DNA of 64,000 bases. Origin: Methylorubrum sp. B1-46 (lineage in GTDB: Bacteria > Pseudomonadota > Alphaproteobacteria > Rhizobiales > Beijerinckiaceae). The notes beneath the pieces are model-generated. The model searched no databases. It had not been told where the DNA came from and saw only the letters and a list, made by a program, of their open reading frames with translations. Within the stretch, counting starts at the first letter, position 1. Each line of letters begins with the position of its first letter. Positions 19,817 through 28,547 of the stretch are shown here, piece after piece. The position numbers were made by a program, and so were the translations under genes. The DNA is taken from NCBI RefSeq assembly GCF_021117295.1, contig NZ_CP088247.1, positions 2,805,001-2,869,000 on the forward strand, written 5' to 3'.

Positions 19817-20656
19817 TTACGCCGCCCGCATCAGATCGGCCGACGTCCCGTCCGCCACCGCGTCGGTGTGAACCTCGAACTTGACCAGACGCGCCGTGCC
19901 GAAGCTCGTCGAGATCGCGCAATCCGTCGCGTCGCGACCACGCGCCATGACGATCCGCCCGATTCGCGGCGTGTTGTGGCGGGCATCGAAGGTGTACCAG
20001 CGCCCGCCGAGATAGACCTCGAACCACGCGGAGAAATCCATCGGATCGGGCACCGGCGGCACGCCGATATCGCCGAGATAGCCGGTGCAGTAACGTGCCG
20101 GGATGTTCATGCAGCGGCAGAACGCGATGGCGAGATGCGCGAAATCGCGACAGACGCCCACCTGCTGATGGTAGCCGTCCGAGGCGGTTCGCGTCGCATC
20201 CGCCTGCTGGTAGTCGAACCGGATGCGCGCGTGGACGTAATCGACGATGGCCTGAACCCGTCCCCAGCCCTCCGGCGTATGGCCGAAGAGCTGCCAAGCG
20301 GACTCGCAGAGATGGTCGGTGTCGCAGTAGCGGCTCGCCATCAGGTAGAGCATCACCTCGTCCGGCAGCGCTTCCACCGGCACCTGGACCGCCTCGGGCG
20401 CGATCGTGTCGGGCAGGCCCGTATCGGCCACGAGGAAATCCGCCGAGATCGAGAGGCGCCCGGCCGGCGCGACGATGCGGGTGCAGACATTGCCGAAGGC
20501 ATCCAGCGTCTGCCGCTGCGGGACCGGCGGATCGAAGCGGATCGTCTCCGGGCTGCGCAGATCGCCCTGACGCGAGGGGTGGACGCTCAGCAGCAGCGAC
20601 ATCGGCGTCGCGGCGTCCGTCTCGAAGGTGATGTCGTATCCGGTCTTGATCAGCAT
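19817..20656 (-). CDS. Transglutaminase-like family protein (possible loss of catalytic His)
   Basis: This 279-residue protein has an N-terminal beta domain (DITFETDAATPMSLLLSVHP, related to bacterial transglutaminase N-domains) and a transglutaminase core. The nucleophile lies in VGVCRDFAHLAIAFC and the aspartate in YTFDARHN. The position usually held by the catalytic histidine reads DFSAWFEVYL, with Ser where the paralogue at 25574-26434 has His (DFHAVFEAYL). I recall DFSAW being common in this subfamily. It probably acts as a protease-like or non-catalytic protein; the substrate is unknown. Confidence 0.85.
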   Translation of the reverse strand: MLIKTGYDITFETDAATPMSLLLSVHPSRQGDLRSPETIRFDPPVPQRQTLDAFGNVCTRIVAPAGRLSISADFLVADTGLPDTIAPEAVQVPVEALPDEVMLYLMASRYCDTDHLCESAWQLFGHTPEGWGRVQAIVDYVHARIRFDYQQADATRTASDGYHQQVGVCRDFAHLAIAFCRCMNIPARYCTGYLGDIGVPPVPDPMDFSAWFEVYLGGRWYTFDARHNTPRIGRIVMARGRDATDCAISTSFGTARLVKFEVHTDAVADGTSADLMRAA

Positions 20657-20864
20657 GGAACGGCCTGCAACGTGGTCTTCTCATCCCGAAATGCTGATTT
20701 CGCGCGGGACAATTCGGTAAGCGTCGATATTGCGAGCCGTTCCGCTTGATCCCTGCCCAAATGTTCCGCAGCGCGTCGACTTGCGCGCCATCCGCAGGGG
20801 AGGGAGGTGCCGGGACATTGACGCGCATTGCTGCTGCAGCGCACTCGGCGGTATGGAAGCGGCC

Positions 20865-21671
20865 ATGTGGACCGCTCTCTGGAACCGTCTCGCCCATCCG
20901 GGCCACTTCCTGCGCTGGACGGGCGTGGCCATGCCGTGGCTCGCCGCCGCCTCGGCCGCGCTCGTCGCCTTCGGACTCTACCTGACCTTCTTCGTCGTGC
21001 CGCCCGACTACCAGCAGGGCGACACGGTGCGGATCATGTACGTGCACGTCCCCGCGGCGATCCTCGGCATGGGCTTCTACGCGGCGATGACGCTGTCGGC
21101 GATCGGCACGCTGGTCTGGCGCCATCCGCTTGCCGACGTGTCGCAACGCGCCGCGGCCCCGATCGGCGCGGCCTTCACCCTGATCTGCCTCGTCACCGGC
21201 TCGCTCTGGGGCAAGCCGATGTGGGGCACCTACTGGGTCTGGGACGCGCGTTTGACGTCGATGCTGGTGCTGTTCCTGATCTATTGCGGCATCATCGCCC
21301 TGTGGCGGACGATCGAGGATCCGAGCCGGGCGGCGCGTGCGGTTTCGATCCTGACGCTGGTCGGCGCGGTGAACCTGCCGATCATCAAGTTCTCGGTGAA
21401 TTGGTGGTCCACCCTGCACCAGCCGGCCTCGATCCTGCGCATGGGCGGCTCATCGATTGATTCTTCCATGCTCTACCCGCTGCTCGAGATGGTGCTGGCG
21501 ATGACCCTGCTCGGCGTCACCCTACACCTTCAGGCGATGCGCACCGAGATCGACCGCCGCCGCGTGCGCACGCTGCTGATCCGGCAGGCCGAGCGGCTCG
21601 ATGCCGGTGCCGAGGGCGCCGTCCCGGTCACCCGCGCGGCCGCGCCCCTTCCCGTCGGACAGGCGATCTGA
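20865..21671 (+). CDS. ccmC: Heme exporter / cytochrome c maturation protein CcmC
   Basis: CcmC handles heme at the periplasmic side and loads it on CcmE for cytochrome c maturation. The 268-residue protein has about six membrane helices, the tryptophan-rich heme-handling stretch GKPMWGTYWVWDARLTS near residue 110, and flanking His in YVHVPAAI and WWSTLHQPASI. I chose ATG 20865 because GGAAG lies five bases before it; 20853 is an alternative. It heads ccmC-ccmD-ccmG; ccmA and ccmB lie about 15 kb away. Confidence 0.95.
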   Translation: MWTALWNRLAHPGHFLRWTGVAMPWLAAASAALVAFGLYLTFFVVPPDYQQGDTVRIMYVHVPAAILGMGFYAAMTLSAIGTLVWRHPLADVSQRAAAPIGAAFTLICLVTGSLWGKPMWGTYWVWDARLTSMLVLFLIYCGIIALWRTIEDPSRAARAVSILTLVGAVNLPIIKFSVNWWSTLHQPASILRMGGSSIDSSMLYPLLEMVLAMTLLGVTLHLQAMRTEIDRRRVRTLLIRQAERLDAGAEGAVPVTRAAAPLPVGQAI

Positions 21672-21679
21672 GCAGAGCC

Positions 21680-21832
21680 ATGGACCTCGGACCCTACGCC
21701 CCCTTCATCGCCGGCTCCTACGGCTTCGCCGCCCTGGTGCTCGGTGGGCTGATTCTCAACGGCTGGCGGGACGGGCGGGCGCAGCGCCGCGCGCTCGCCG
21801 AGCTGCAGGACGACCGGGGAGGCCGCCCATGA
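21680..21832 (+). CDS. ccmD: Heme exporter protein CcmD
   Basis: A 50-residue protein starts at ATG 21680, eight bases after the ccmC stop. It reads MDLGPYAPFIAGSYGFAALV at the N-terminus. This is the CcmD pattern of a Y-PFI-SYG motif leading into one membrane helix, then a basic cytosolic tail (GWRDGRAQRR). CcmD stabilises CcmC with CcmE. The stop overlaps the ccmG start in ATGA, indicating translational coupling. Confidence 0.92.
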   Translation: MDLGPYAPFIAGSYGFAALVLGGLILNGWRDGRAQRRALAELQDDRGGRP

Positions 21833-22446
21833 ACGTGCGAGCTCCCGGAGCGGTGCCGCCCGGCGGCGAGCGTCCCCGCCGCTCGCTCCTCGTGCTGCTG
21901 CCGGTTCTCGTCTTCGCTGTGCTGGCGGTCGCCTTCTTCGTGCGGCTGCGCTCGGGTGCCGATCCCGCGGCGCTGCCTTCGGCGCTGATCGGTAAGCCGG
22001 TGCCCGCCTTCGCGCTCCCGCCGGTGAGCGGCCTTCAGGCCGACGGCAAACCGGTGCCGGGCCTGTCGAGTGCCGACCTGAAGGGGCAGGTCACCGTCCT
22101 CAACGTCTTCGCGTCGTGGTGCGCGCCCTGCCAGGTCGAGCATCCGATGCTGATGCGGCTGGCGCAGGAGCCCGGCATCCGTCTCGTCGGCATCGACTAC
22201 AAGGATCCGGGCGATGCGGGCCGTCGCTGGCTGGAGCGCAACGGCTTGCCGTTCGCGGCGGTCGGCGCCGACACGAGCGGCCGCGCCGGCATCGATCTCG
22301 GCGTCTACGGCGTGCCGGAGACCTTCATCATCGGGCCCGACGGGGTGATCCGCGACAAGCTCGTCGGCATCGTGACGCCGGAGAACTATGCCAGCGTGCT
22401 CGGCCGCATCCGCGCGGCTGGCCGGTCCGCGCCCGTGACGAACTGA
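21829..22446 (+). CDS. ccmG: Thiol:disulfide interchange protein CcmG/DsbE
   Basis: CcmG is a membrane-anchored periplasmic thioredoxin that keeps apocytochrome c cysteines reduced. The 205-residue protein has an N-terminal membrane anchor (about 19-37), the SALIGKPVPAFALPP entry segment, the active site ASWCAPCQVEHP near residue 100, and the CcmG-type GVYGVPETFIIGPDG containing the cis-Pro. The ATG at 21829 overlaps the ccmD stop. Confidence 0.95.
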   Translation: MNVRAPGAVPPGGERPRRSLLVLLPVLVFAVLAVAFFVRLRSGADPAALPSALIGKPVPAFALPPVSGLQADGKPVPGLSSADLKGQVTVLNVFASWCAPCQVEHPMLMRLAQEPGIRLVGIDYKDPGDAGRRWLERNGLPFAAVGADTSGRAGIDLGVYGVPETFIIGPDGVIRDKLVGIVTPENYASVLGRIRAAGRSAPVTN

Positions 22447-22568
22447 CCGACGCGACTAGGCAGCGCTTGGAAACCCGAGATCGCGGGCGTATGCAGCCAG
22501 TGCCGGCTTGAAACCGTTCCAAGGTGGACAAGTCGCGCAATCGGCTGAAACCGCGATCAAAGAGCGCC

Positions 22569-23312
22569 ATGCGGATCGGGCTATTCGTTCCCTGCTACGT
22601 CGATGCCTTCGAGCCGGAGGTCGGCATTGCCACGCTGGAGCTGCTGGAGCGCTTCGGCCTGACCGTCGAATATCCCTACGACCAGACCTGCTGCGGCCAG
22701 CCGATGACCAACACCGGCTGCCACCAAGAGGCGGCCGCGACCGAGGCTTTGTTCGTCAAGAATTTCTCCGGGTTCGACTACGTCGTCGCCCCGTCCGGCT
22801 CCTGCGTGCATCAGGTGCGCGAGCACCTCACCGCAATCCCGCAGACCGATGAGGTCAAGGCGGTGCGCGCCAAGACCTTCGAGCTCGTCGAATTCCTGCA
22901 CGACGTCCTGAAGATCGAGGAGCTGCCCTGGGCGGCGTTTCCGCACAAGGTCGCCTACCACTCGAACTGCAACGCGCTGCGTGGCATCGGCCATGCCCGA
23001 CCGACCGAGCTCAATCGTCCGTTCTTCTCGAAACCCCTCAACCTGTTGAAGAAGGTGAAGGGCCTGGAGGTCGTTGACCTGACCCGGCCCGACGAGTGCT
23101 GCGGTTTCGGCGGCACTTTCTCGGTGTTCGAGCCGGCCGTCTCGGCGAAGATGGGCTACGACAAGGTGACGGATCAGGCCCGGGCCGGCGCCGAATACGT
23201 CGTTTCGGCCGATTCCTCCTGTCTGATGCATCAGAAGGGCTGCGCCGAGCGCCTCGGCGTCCCGCTGAAGTACATCCACATCGCCCAGGTGCTGAACGGA
23301 GCCGCCGCATGA
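22569..23312 (+). CDS. lutA: L-lactate utilization protein LutA/YkgE, (Fe-S)-binding
   Basis: LutA is one subunit of the LutABC L-lactate oxidation complex. The 247-residue protein has two CCG domains: DQTCCGQPMTNTG near residue 40 and RPDECCGFGGTFSVFE near 178, which bind a non-cubane or 4Fe-4S-type cluster as in HdrB. I chose the ATG at 22569 (MRIGLFVPCYVDAF). The stop overlaps the lutB start. No lutP-type transporter or GntR regulator is visible nearby. Confidence 0.92.
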   Translation: MRIGLFVPCYVDAFEPEVGIATLELLERFGLTVEYPYDQTCCGQPMTNTGCHQEAAATEALFVKNFSGFDYVVAPSGSCVHQVREHLTAIPQTDEVKAVRAKTFELVEFLHDVLKIEELPWAAFPHKVAYHSNCNALRGIGHARPTELNRPFFSKPLNLLKKVKGLEVVDLTRPDECCGFGGTFSVFEPAVSAKMGYDKVTDQARAGAEYVVSADSSCLMHQKGCAERLGVPLKYIHIAQVLNGAAA

Positions 23313-24883
23313 GCACCGACGACCTGACCCCGCGCCAGACCGGAGACGTGCTCCACCGCGAGGTGCGCGCTCCCTCCGACGAGAGCGAGCGCGGCCCTGG
23401 TGGCGAGCGCCTCCAGCACGCCGAAGCCACCTCGAAGCCGATCCGCGCCGACGCGCCCCGCGAGCCACAGCCCCGTGGCGCCAAGGTGCGCGGCAATCGG
23501 CCGATCGATCAGGCGGAGGCCGCCGAGCGCTTCCTCGCCGCGCCGCTCCACCAGAAGGCCCATGACGAGCGCCTCTGGGACGTGCGCCGCAAGCGCGATG
23601 TCGCCGCCCACGGCATCCCCGAATGGGAGGAACTTCGCGAGCTTGCCTCGCAGATCAAGACCCACACGCTGACCCATCTCGACCACTACCTCGAACAATT
23701 CGAGGCGGCGGCAAAGGCCAACGGTGTCCACGTCCACTGGGCCGAGGACGGGGCGGCGCATAACCGCATCGTCCTCGACATCCTGAAGAAACACGGCGCC
23801 AAGTCGCTCGTGAAGTCGAAGTCGATGCTGACCGAGGAGTGCGGCTTCCGCCACTTCATGGCCGCCCACGACATCGACGTGATCGAGACCGATCTCGGCG
23901 AGCGCATCCAGCAGCTCGACGACGAAGAGCCCAGCCACGTGGTGATGCCGGCGGTCCACAAGACCCGCATCGACGTGGCCGAGGTGTTCGCCCGGACGCT
24001 CGGCACCGACCCCGACAACGACGACGCCCACTACCTCGCCGAGAGCCAGCGCGAGACCACGCGTCCGCTGATCCTCAAGGCCGATGCCGGGCTGACCGGC
24101 TGCAACTTCGCGATTGCCGAGACCGGCACGGTGGTGACCTGCACCAACGAGGGCAATGCCGACCTCTCCGGCAACGTGCCGCCGCTGCAGATCCACTCGA
24201 TCGGCATCGAGAAGCTGATCCCACGGGTCGAACATCTCGGCGTCTTCATACGCCTCCTCTCGCGCTCGGCGCTGGGCTCGCCGATCACCCAGTACACTTC
24301 GCATTTCCGGGGGCCGCGGGCCGGCACCGAGATGCACATGGTGCTGGTCGATAACGGCCGTTCCGAGCGGCTGGCGATGGAAGAGTTCTGGACCTCGCTC
24401 AAATGCATCCGCTGCGGCGCCTGCATGAACACCTGCCCGGTCTATCGGCGCTCGGGCGGGCTCTCCTACGGCGCGACCTATTCCGGCCCGATCGGCCTCA
24501 TCATCGATCCGACCTTCAACAAGCGGAAATACTCCACCCTGCCGTTCTCCTCGACCATGAACGGCTCCTGCACCAACGTCTGCCCGGTGAAGATCAACAT
24601 CCACGAGCAGATCTTCGCGTGGCGCAAGGTGCTGGCCGAGGAGCACCAGATCCCGCTCTTGAAGCAGGGCATGATGAAGGCGGCCGGCGCGGTTCTCAGC
24701 CGCCCGGCGGCTTACCGCGCCGCGATTCAGACCGCCGACTCGGCGCTCCGCGTGCTGCCGCGCTTCGCCGTCTACAATCCGGCCAACACCTGGGGGAAGA
24801 AGCGCGAGATGCCGCACGCCCCGCGCCAGAGCTTCCACGCTTGGTACCGGCAGAACCGCATGAAGAAGGGGAGCGACGCGTGA
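23309..24883 (+). CDS. lutB: L-lactate utilization iron-sulfur protein LutB
   Basis: This 524-residue LutB/YkgF-type protein combines a LUD domain with a ferredoxin domain. The first 65 residues are a low-complexity charged extension not typical of the family. The core begins near AERFLAAPLHQKAHDERLWD. The cluster cysteines are CIRCGACMNTCPVY near residue 370 and SCTNVCPVKINIHEQ near 418. The start ATG overlaps the lutA stop (ATGA) and its stop overlaps the lutC GTG, so all three are translationally coupled. Confidence 0.93.
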   Translation: MSTDDLTPRQTGDVLHREVRAPSDESERGPGGERLQHAEATSKPIRADAPREPQPRGAKVRGNRPIDQAEAAERFLAAPLHQKAHDERLWDVRRKRDVAAHGIPEWEELRELASQIKTHTLTHLDHYLEQFEAAAKANGVHVHWAEDGAAHNRIVLDILKKHGAKSLVKSKSMLTEECGFRHFMAAHDIDVIETDLGERIQQLDDEEPSHVVMPAVHKTRIDVAEVFARTLGTDPDNDDAHYLAESQRETTRPLILKADAGLTGCNFAIAETGTVVTCTNEGNADLSGNVPPLQIHSIGIEKLIPRVEHLGVFIRLLSRSALGSPITQYTSHFRGPRAGTEMHMVLVDNGRSERLAMEEFWTSLKCIRCGACMNTCPVYRRSGGLSYGATYSGPIGLIIDPTFNKRKYSTLPFSSTMNGSCTNVCPVKINIHEQIFAWRKVLAEEHQIPLLKQGMMKAAGAVLSRPAAYRAAIQTADSALRVLPRFAVYNPANTWGKKREMPHAPRQSFHAWYRQNRMKKGSDA

Positions 24884-25485
24884 GCGCCCGCGACGCCATC
24901 CTCGCTCGGCTGCGGACCAACCGCCCGGTCGGCGACTTTCCGCTTCCCGAGGTACCGACCTTCGCGCCGCTCGTGGGCGACGACCACGTGGCCGAGTTCA
25001 CCGAGCGCCTGGGCAAGATGGGCGGCCGCGTCGAGCGGGCCGGCCCCGCTTCCGATCCCTTCGCGACGGTGCGGTCGCGCTTCGATGGAGCGCGGGTGAT
25101 CGCCTCCGCCGTGCCGGAATTCGCCGGAAACCGCGATCTCGCGGCCGTCCGCAAGCCGGGTGATCTGGCCGATGTGGACGTCGCGGTGGTGCGCGCCCGC
25201 TTCGGCGTGGCCGAGACCGGTTCGGTGCTGTTCACGCAGGACGACCTGATCGTGAACTCGGTCGCCTACCTTGCCCAGCACCTGATCGTGCTGCTCGATC
25301 CCGCCGATATCGTCGTGAATATCCAGGCGGCCTACAAAAGGCCCGACTTCGCCCAGGCAGCCTACGCCGTGCTCCATACCGGACCGTCGGCCACCGCCGA
25401 CATCGAGGGCGTGCTGATTCACGGGGCTCAGGGCGTCCGCTCGCTCACGGTATTTCTGTTGCAGCGCAAAAAAGAGGCAGCCTGA
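24880..25485 (+). CDS. lutC: L-lactate utilization protein LutC (LUD domain)
   Basis: This 201-residue LutC/YkgG-type protein starts at a GTG that overlaps the lutB stop. It consists of one LUD domain with the signatures GVAETGSVLF near residue 110 and ADIEGVLIHGAQGVRSLTVF at the C-terminus, ending KKEAA. It completes the lutABC operon. Confidence 0.92.
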   Translation: MSARDAILARLRTNRPVGDFPLPEVPTFAPLVGDDHVAEFTERLGKMGGRVERAGPASDPFATVRSRFDGARVIASAVPEFAGNRDLAAVRKPGDLADVDVAVVRARFGVAETGSVLFTQDDLIVNSVAYLAQHLIVLLDPADIVVNIQAAYKRPDFAQAAYAVLHTGPSATADIEGVLIHGAQGVRSLTVFLLQRKKEAA

Positions 25486-25573
25486 AAGCGGAGCCCACGG
25501 ACCGTTTCAGCGTTTGCGGCCAAATGCCTCGTTCAAGCGAGGCCGCGCCCCCGCAAATTTCCGGAGACCGACC

Positions 25574-26434
25574 GTGCGCTTCAAGCTCGGCTGCAGCCTC
25601 GCCTACGAGGTAAAGAGTCCGACTACCTTCATCTTCAATGTCGAGGTTGCGCATCTGCTAAGCCTCGACATCGTCGGCGAGAGCCTGACTCTGTCGCCCG
25701 ATCTCGCGCGCCGGGTTTACGTCCATCCCGATCAGAAGAACCGCTATCTCGGCGTGAACGTGAAGCCTGGGCCGTTCTCCCTCGACTACAATGCCGAGGT
25801 CGCGCTCAGCGTGACCCGCGCCGATCCGGCGACCATCGGTGAAACGCCGGTCTCCGAACTGCCGCTCGATATCTTGCCCTTCCTTCTGCCGAGCCGCTTC
25901 GTCTCCTCCGATCGGCTGACGCCTTTCGCTCAGGCCGAGTTCGGCGCGCTCCCGAAGGGGCACGAGCGGGTCAACGCGATCTGCAACTGGATCCACGACC
26001 ACATCGCGTACCAGCGCGGCGCCAGCGATGCCGAGACGACCGCCGACGAGACGCTGCTCAAGCGGGCGGGCGTCTGCCGCGACTTCGCCCACCTCGGAAC
26101 CGCCTTCTGCCGGGCGCTCGGCATCCCGGCGCGCTTCGTCAGCTGCTACGCCTACGGTCTCGTGCCGCGCGACTTCCACGCTGTGTTCGAGGCCTATCTC
26201 GACGGACGCTGGTGGCTGTTCGATGCGACGCGCCAAGCCCATCTCGACGGGCTGGTGCGGATCGGTGTCGGACGGGACGCTGCCGAGATTGCCTTCTCGA
26301 CGCCCTTCGGCGCGATGGAGCCGACCGGCATGGAAATCCGCATCGACCGGGCCGATGGCGGTCCGGAGCCGGCACAGCGGACGGTCGATGCCATCTCGAC
26401 TGAGGCGCCGGCCCCGCATGCCGGCGCTGTGTGA
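25574..26434 (+). CDS. Transglutaminase-like cysteine peptidase-fold protein
   Basis: This 286-residue protein starts at a GTG at 25574 with CGGAG eight bases upstream. It has a beta-rich N-terminal domain (LGCSLAYEVKSPTTFIFNVE) and a transglutaminase core with the full triad pattern: GVCRDFAHLGTAFCRALGIP (Cys), DFHAVFEAYL (His) and LFDATRQ (Asp). It is a distant paralogue of the protein at 19817-20656. It follows lutC by about 90 bases on the same strand, but its own ribosome site suggests it need not be part of that operon. Substrate unknown. Confidence 0.85.
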   Translation: MRFKLGCSLAYEVKSPTTFIFNVEVAHLLSLDIVGESLTLSPDLARRVYVHPDQKNRYLGVNVKPGPFSLDYNAEVALSVTRADPATIGETPVSELPLDILPFLLPSRFVSSDRLTPFAQAEFGALPKGHERVNAICNWIHDHIAYQRGASDAETTADETLLKRAGVCRDFAHLGTAFCRALGIPARFVSCYAYGLVPRDFHAVFEAYLDGRWWLFDATRQAHLDGLVRIGVGRDAAEIAFSTPFGAMEPTGMEIRIDRADGGPEPAQRTVDAISTEAPAPHAGAV

Positions 26435-26825
26435 TCACGCTTTGCGATCGATGGTCGAGGCAAAAAATGAAATTTTTTGCATCGACGACGGATTAACCGG
26501 CAGGATCGTCCGTCTGTCTTGATGTTCGGGTTATCCGGACGAATCTCCAACTCAACCCGCCCGGTCCCATCCGCGGCGGGTTTTTCTTGTTCTCACCCCG
26601 ATGCCGGGAGGCCGCGCAGATGATGCGCGACACCACCCGAGATATGTGGTATCAAAATACCGTAAGGCCAAGCGTCTTCGTTTCATTACGGTTTTCTGCG
26701 TTCCGAGCTGGGATCGCGCCTTGACGCCGCCGCAAATCCTCCGTAGTGACCCTTCCGCACGCCGCTGCGTCCTCACCCGACGCGGCGGCGCCTTGTTTCA
26801 AACGTCACCGGCACGGGAATCGGCC
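26435..26825. promoter_or_regulatory. Structured leader/promoter region upstream of rplM
   Basis: This 391-base gap carries several hairpins. One is at 26454-26486, with arms GCAAAAAAT and ATTTTTTGC flanked by GTCGA/TCGAC. An intrinsic terminator is at 26555-26585. GGTAT-CAAA-ATACC lies near 26648-26661. CCGTAA/TTACGG at 26660-26691 is followed by TTTTC. The promoter for rplM-rpsI must be downstream of the terminator. Confidence 0.5.
26555..26585 (+). terminator. Intrinsic terminator upstream of rplM
   Basis: The stem ACCCGCC/GGCGGGT (26555-26561 with 26575-26581) runs into TTTTTCTTGTT. It lies 120 bases after the transglutaminase-like gene and 240 bases before rplM. It probably ends the upstream transcript. 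Confidence 0.75.
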
Positions 26826-27287
26826 ATGAAGACCACTTCGCTGAAGCCCGCCGACGTCGACAAGAAGTGGGTCGTGATCGACGCCGAGGGCCTCGTCGTG
26901 GGCCGTCTCGCTTCGATCGTGGCGATGCGCCTGCGCGGCAAGCACAAGGCCGCCTACACGCCCCACGTCGATTGCGGCGACAACGTCATCGTCATCAATG
27001 CGGACAAGGTGAAGTTCACCGGCCGCAAGTACGACCAGAAGGTCTACTACCACCACACGGGCTATCCGGGCGGCATCAAGGAGCGCTCGGCCAAGTTCAT
27101 CCTCGAGGGCCGGTTCCCCGAGCGCGTGGTCGAGAAGGCTGTCGAGCGCATGCTGCCCCGCGGCCCGCTCTTCCGGCAGATCCTCGGCAACCTGCGCGTC
27201 TACAAGGGCGCCGCGCATCCCCACGAGGCCCAGCAGCCGCAGGCGCTCGACGTCGGCTCCCTCAACCGTAAGAACGTGAGCGCTTGA
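26826..27287 (+). CDS. rplM: 50S ribosomal protein L13
   Basis: This 153-residue protein is ribosomal protein L13, an early-assembly large-subunit protein. Family motifs are [39 protein letters not shown] and [20 protein letters not shown] with the C-terminal HPHEAQQP. The ATG at 26826 is standard. It overlaps by a few bases with the possible early rpsI start, and the two form the usual L13-S9 operon. Confidence 0.97.
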   Translation: MKTTSLKPADVDKKWVVIDAEGLVVGRLASIVAMRLRGKHKAAYTPHVDCGDNVIVINADKVKFTGRKYDQKVYYHHTGYPGGIKERSAKFILEGRFPERVVEKAVERMLPRGPLFRQILGNLRVYKGAAHPHEAQQPQALDVGSLNRKNVSA

Positions 27288-27289
27288 TC

Positions 27290-27775
27290 ATGGCGACCCT
27301 TCAGTCCCTCGCCGATCTCAATCGGGCGAACACCCAGACGAGCAACCCCGAGAACGAGGCGCCCGTCCACGTCCAGAAGCTGGACGCCCAGGGCCGTGCC
27401 TACGCCACCGGCAAGCGCAAGGACGCGGTCGCCCGGGTCTGGATCAAGCCCGGCAACGGCACCGTCGTGGTCAACGGCCGCCCGGTCGAGACCTACTTCG
27501 CCCGTCCGGTGCTGCGCATGATCCTGCGCCAGCCGCTGGAGATCGTCGGCCGCGTCGACCAGTACGACATCACCGTCACGGTGAAGGGCGGCGGGCTCTC
27601 CGGTCAGGCTGGCGCCGTGCGCCACGGCCTGTCCAAGGCCCTGACCTACTACGAGCCGGAGCTGCGCTCGCCGCTCAAGCGCGAAGGCTTCCTCACCCGC
27701 GATCCGCGCGTCGTCGAGCGCAAGAAGTACGGCCGCAAGAAGGCCCGTCGCAGCTTCCAGTTCTCGAAGCGCTAA
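27290..27775 (+). CDS. rpsI: 30S ribosomal protein S9
   Basis: This 161-residue S9 starts at ATG 27290, two bases after the rplM stop. It carries an N-terminal extension of about 30 residues common in alphaproteobacteria. The core begins [19 protein letters not shown] and the C-terminal tail [18 protein letters not shown] reaches into the P site. A strong terminator follows. Confidence 0.97.
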   Translation: MATLQSLADLNRANTQTSNPENEAPVHVQKLDAQGRAYATGKRKDAVARVWIKPGNGTVVVNGRPVETYFARPVLRMILRQPLEIVGRVDQYDITVTVKGGGLSGQAGAVRHGLSKALTYYEPELRSPLKREGFLTRDPRVVERKKYGRKKARRSFQFSKR

Positions 27776-27801
27776 GACGTTTCGTCTGCAACGATTTTGG
27801 G

Positions 27802-27830
27802 GGGCGGGGCCGCGAGGCTCCGCCCTTTTT
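27802..27830 (+). terminator. Intrinsic terminator after rplM-rpsI
   Basis: A GC-rich stem (GGGCGGGGCC with GGCTCCGCCC) is followed by TTTTTCG, 27 bases after the rpsI stop. Confidence 0.85.
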
Positions 27831-27870
27831 CGTGTCCTGCCGTTTTCCCGCATCGAGGCGAGACTGTCGC

Positions 27871-28245
27871 ATGAAGAGGGGAGGGAGCCCGGACCGTCCG
27901 GCGGAGGCCGCAGCAATACCGGATCGGCGCACCCTGGTGACGCAGGCGCTGGTTCGGCTCGCCCCGCGCCTGCCGGATTTCGAGGCGGAAACTGTGGTGG
28001 ACCGGGCGCTTCGAAGTCCCGGCCTGCGCGGCGCCGTGCCGGAGAACGCGGCCTGGCTCGCGCTCACGGCCTTCGCCCGCCACGCCTTCACCGAGTACGA
28101 TGATCTCCTCGATGAGGGCTACGACCGTGACAGCGCCCGCCACTTCGTGCTCGACGACATGAACGCGATGCTGGCCGAGTGGGGCTGCCGCCGCCGCGTC
28201 TCCGAGGAGGCCGAGGCTGGCGAGGACGAGCTCCCTGAAGAGTGA
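27871..28245 (+). CDS. DUF2293 domain protein
   Basis: This 124-residue protein has a central DUF2293-like segment: AWLALTAFARHAFTEYDDLL followed by GYDRDSARHFVLDDMNAMLA and EWGCRR. The family is found in bacteria and fungi without a known function. The start at ATG 27871 excludes a short cysteine-rich upstream extension. The tail is acidic. It lies between rpsI and the molbindin gene on the same strand. Confidence 0.75.
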   Translation: MKRGGSPDRPAEAAAIPDRRTLVTQALVRLAPRLPDFEAETVVDRALRSPGLRGAVPENAAWLALTAFARHAFTEYDDLLDEGYDRDSARHFVLDDMNAMLAEWGCRRRVSEEAEAGEDELPEE

Positions 28246-28328
28246 GGGATAGGCTGGCCGGCGCCGCTTGCCCGACTGCCGGCACTGGGGCAGGGAGAGC
28301 CTTCCTCACAATCGAAGAAAGGTCTTCC

Positions 28329-28538
28329 ATGAAGCTCAGCGCGCGCAACGTCCTCAAGGGCAAGGTCGTCGCGGTCGAGAAGGGCTCGACCACGGCGCAT
28401 GTGAAGATCGAGATCGCCAGCGGTCAGGTTGTCACCTCGGCCATCACCAACGAGTCGGTCGATGCGCTCGGGCTCAAGGTCGGCGGCGAGGCTTACGCCG
28501 TGATCAAGAGTTCCGACGTCATCATCGCCGTCGACTGA
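28329..28538 (+). CDS. Molbindin-type TOBE-domain protein (molybdate/tungstate binding)
   Basis: This 69-residue protein is a single Mop/TOBE domain: MKLSARNVLKGKVVAVEKGS, the SAITNESVDALGL segment and AVIKSSDVIIAVD. Stand-alone molbindins bind oxyanions such as molybdate as oligomers and buffer the cytosolic pool. No modABC transporter is adjacent; moaA lies 25 kb away. The AAGAAAGG before the ATG is a workable ribosome site. Confidence 0.9.
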   Translation: MKLSARNVLKGKVVAVEKGSTTAHVKIEIASGQVVTSAITNESVDALGLKVGGEAYAVIKSSDVIIAVD

Positions 28539-28547
28539 GCGTTAGGC

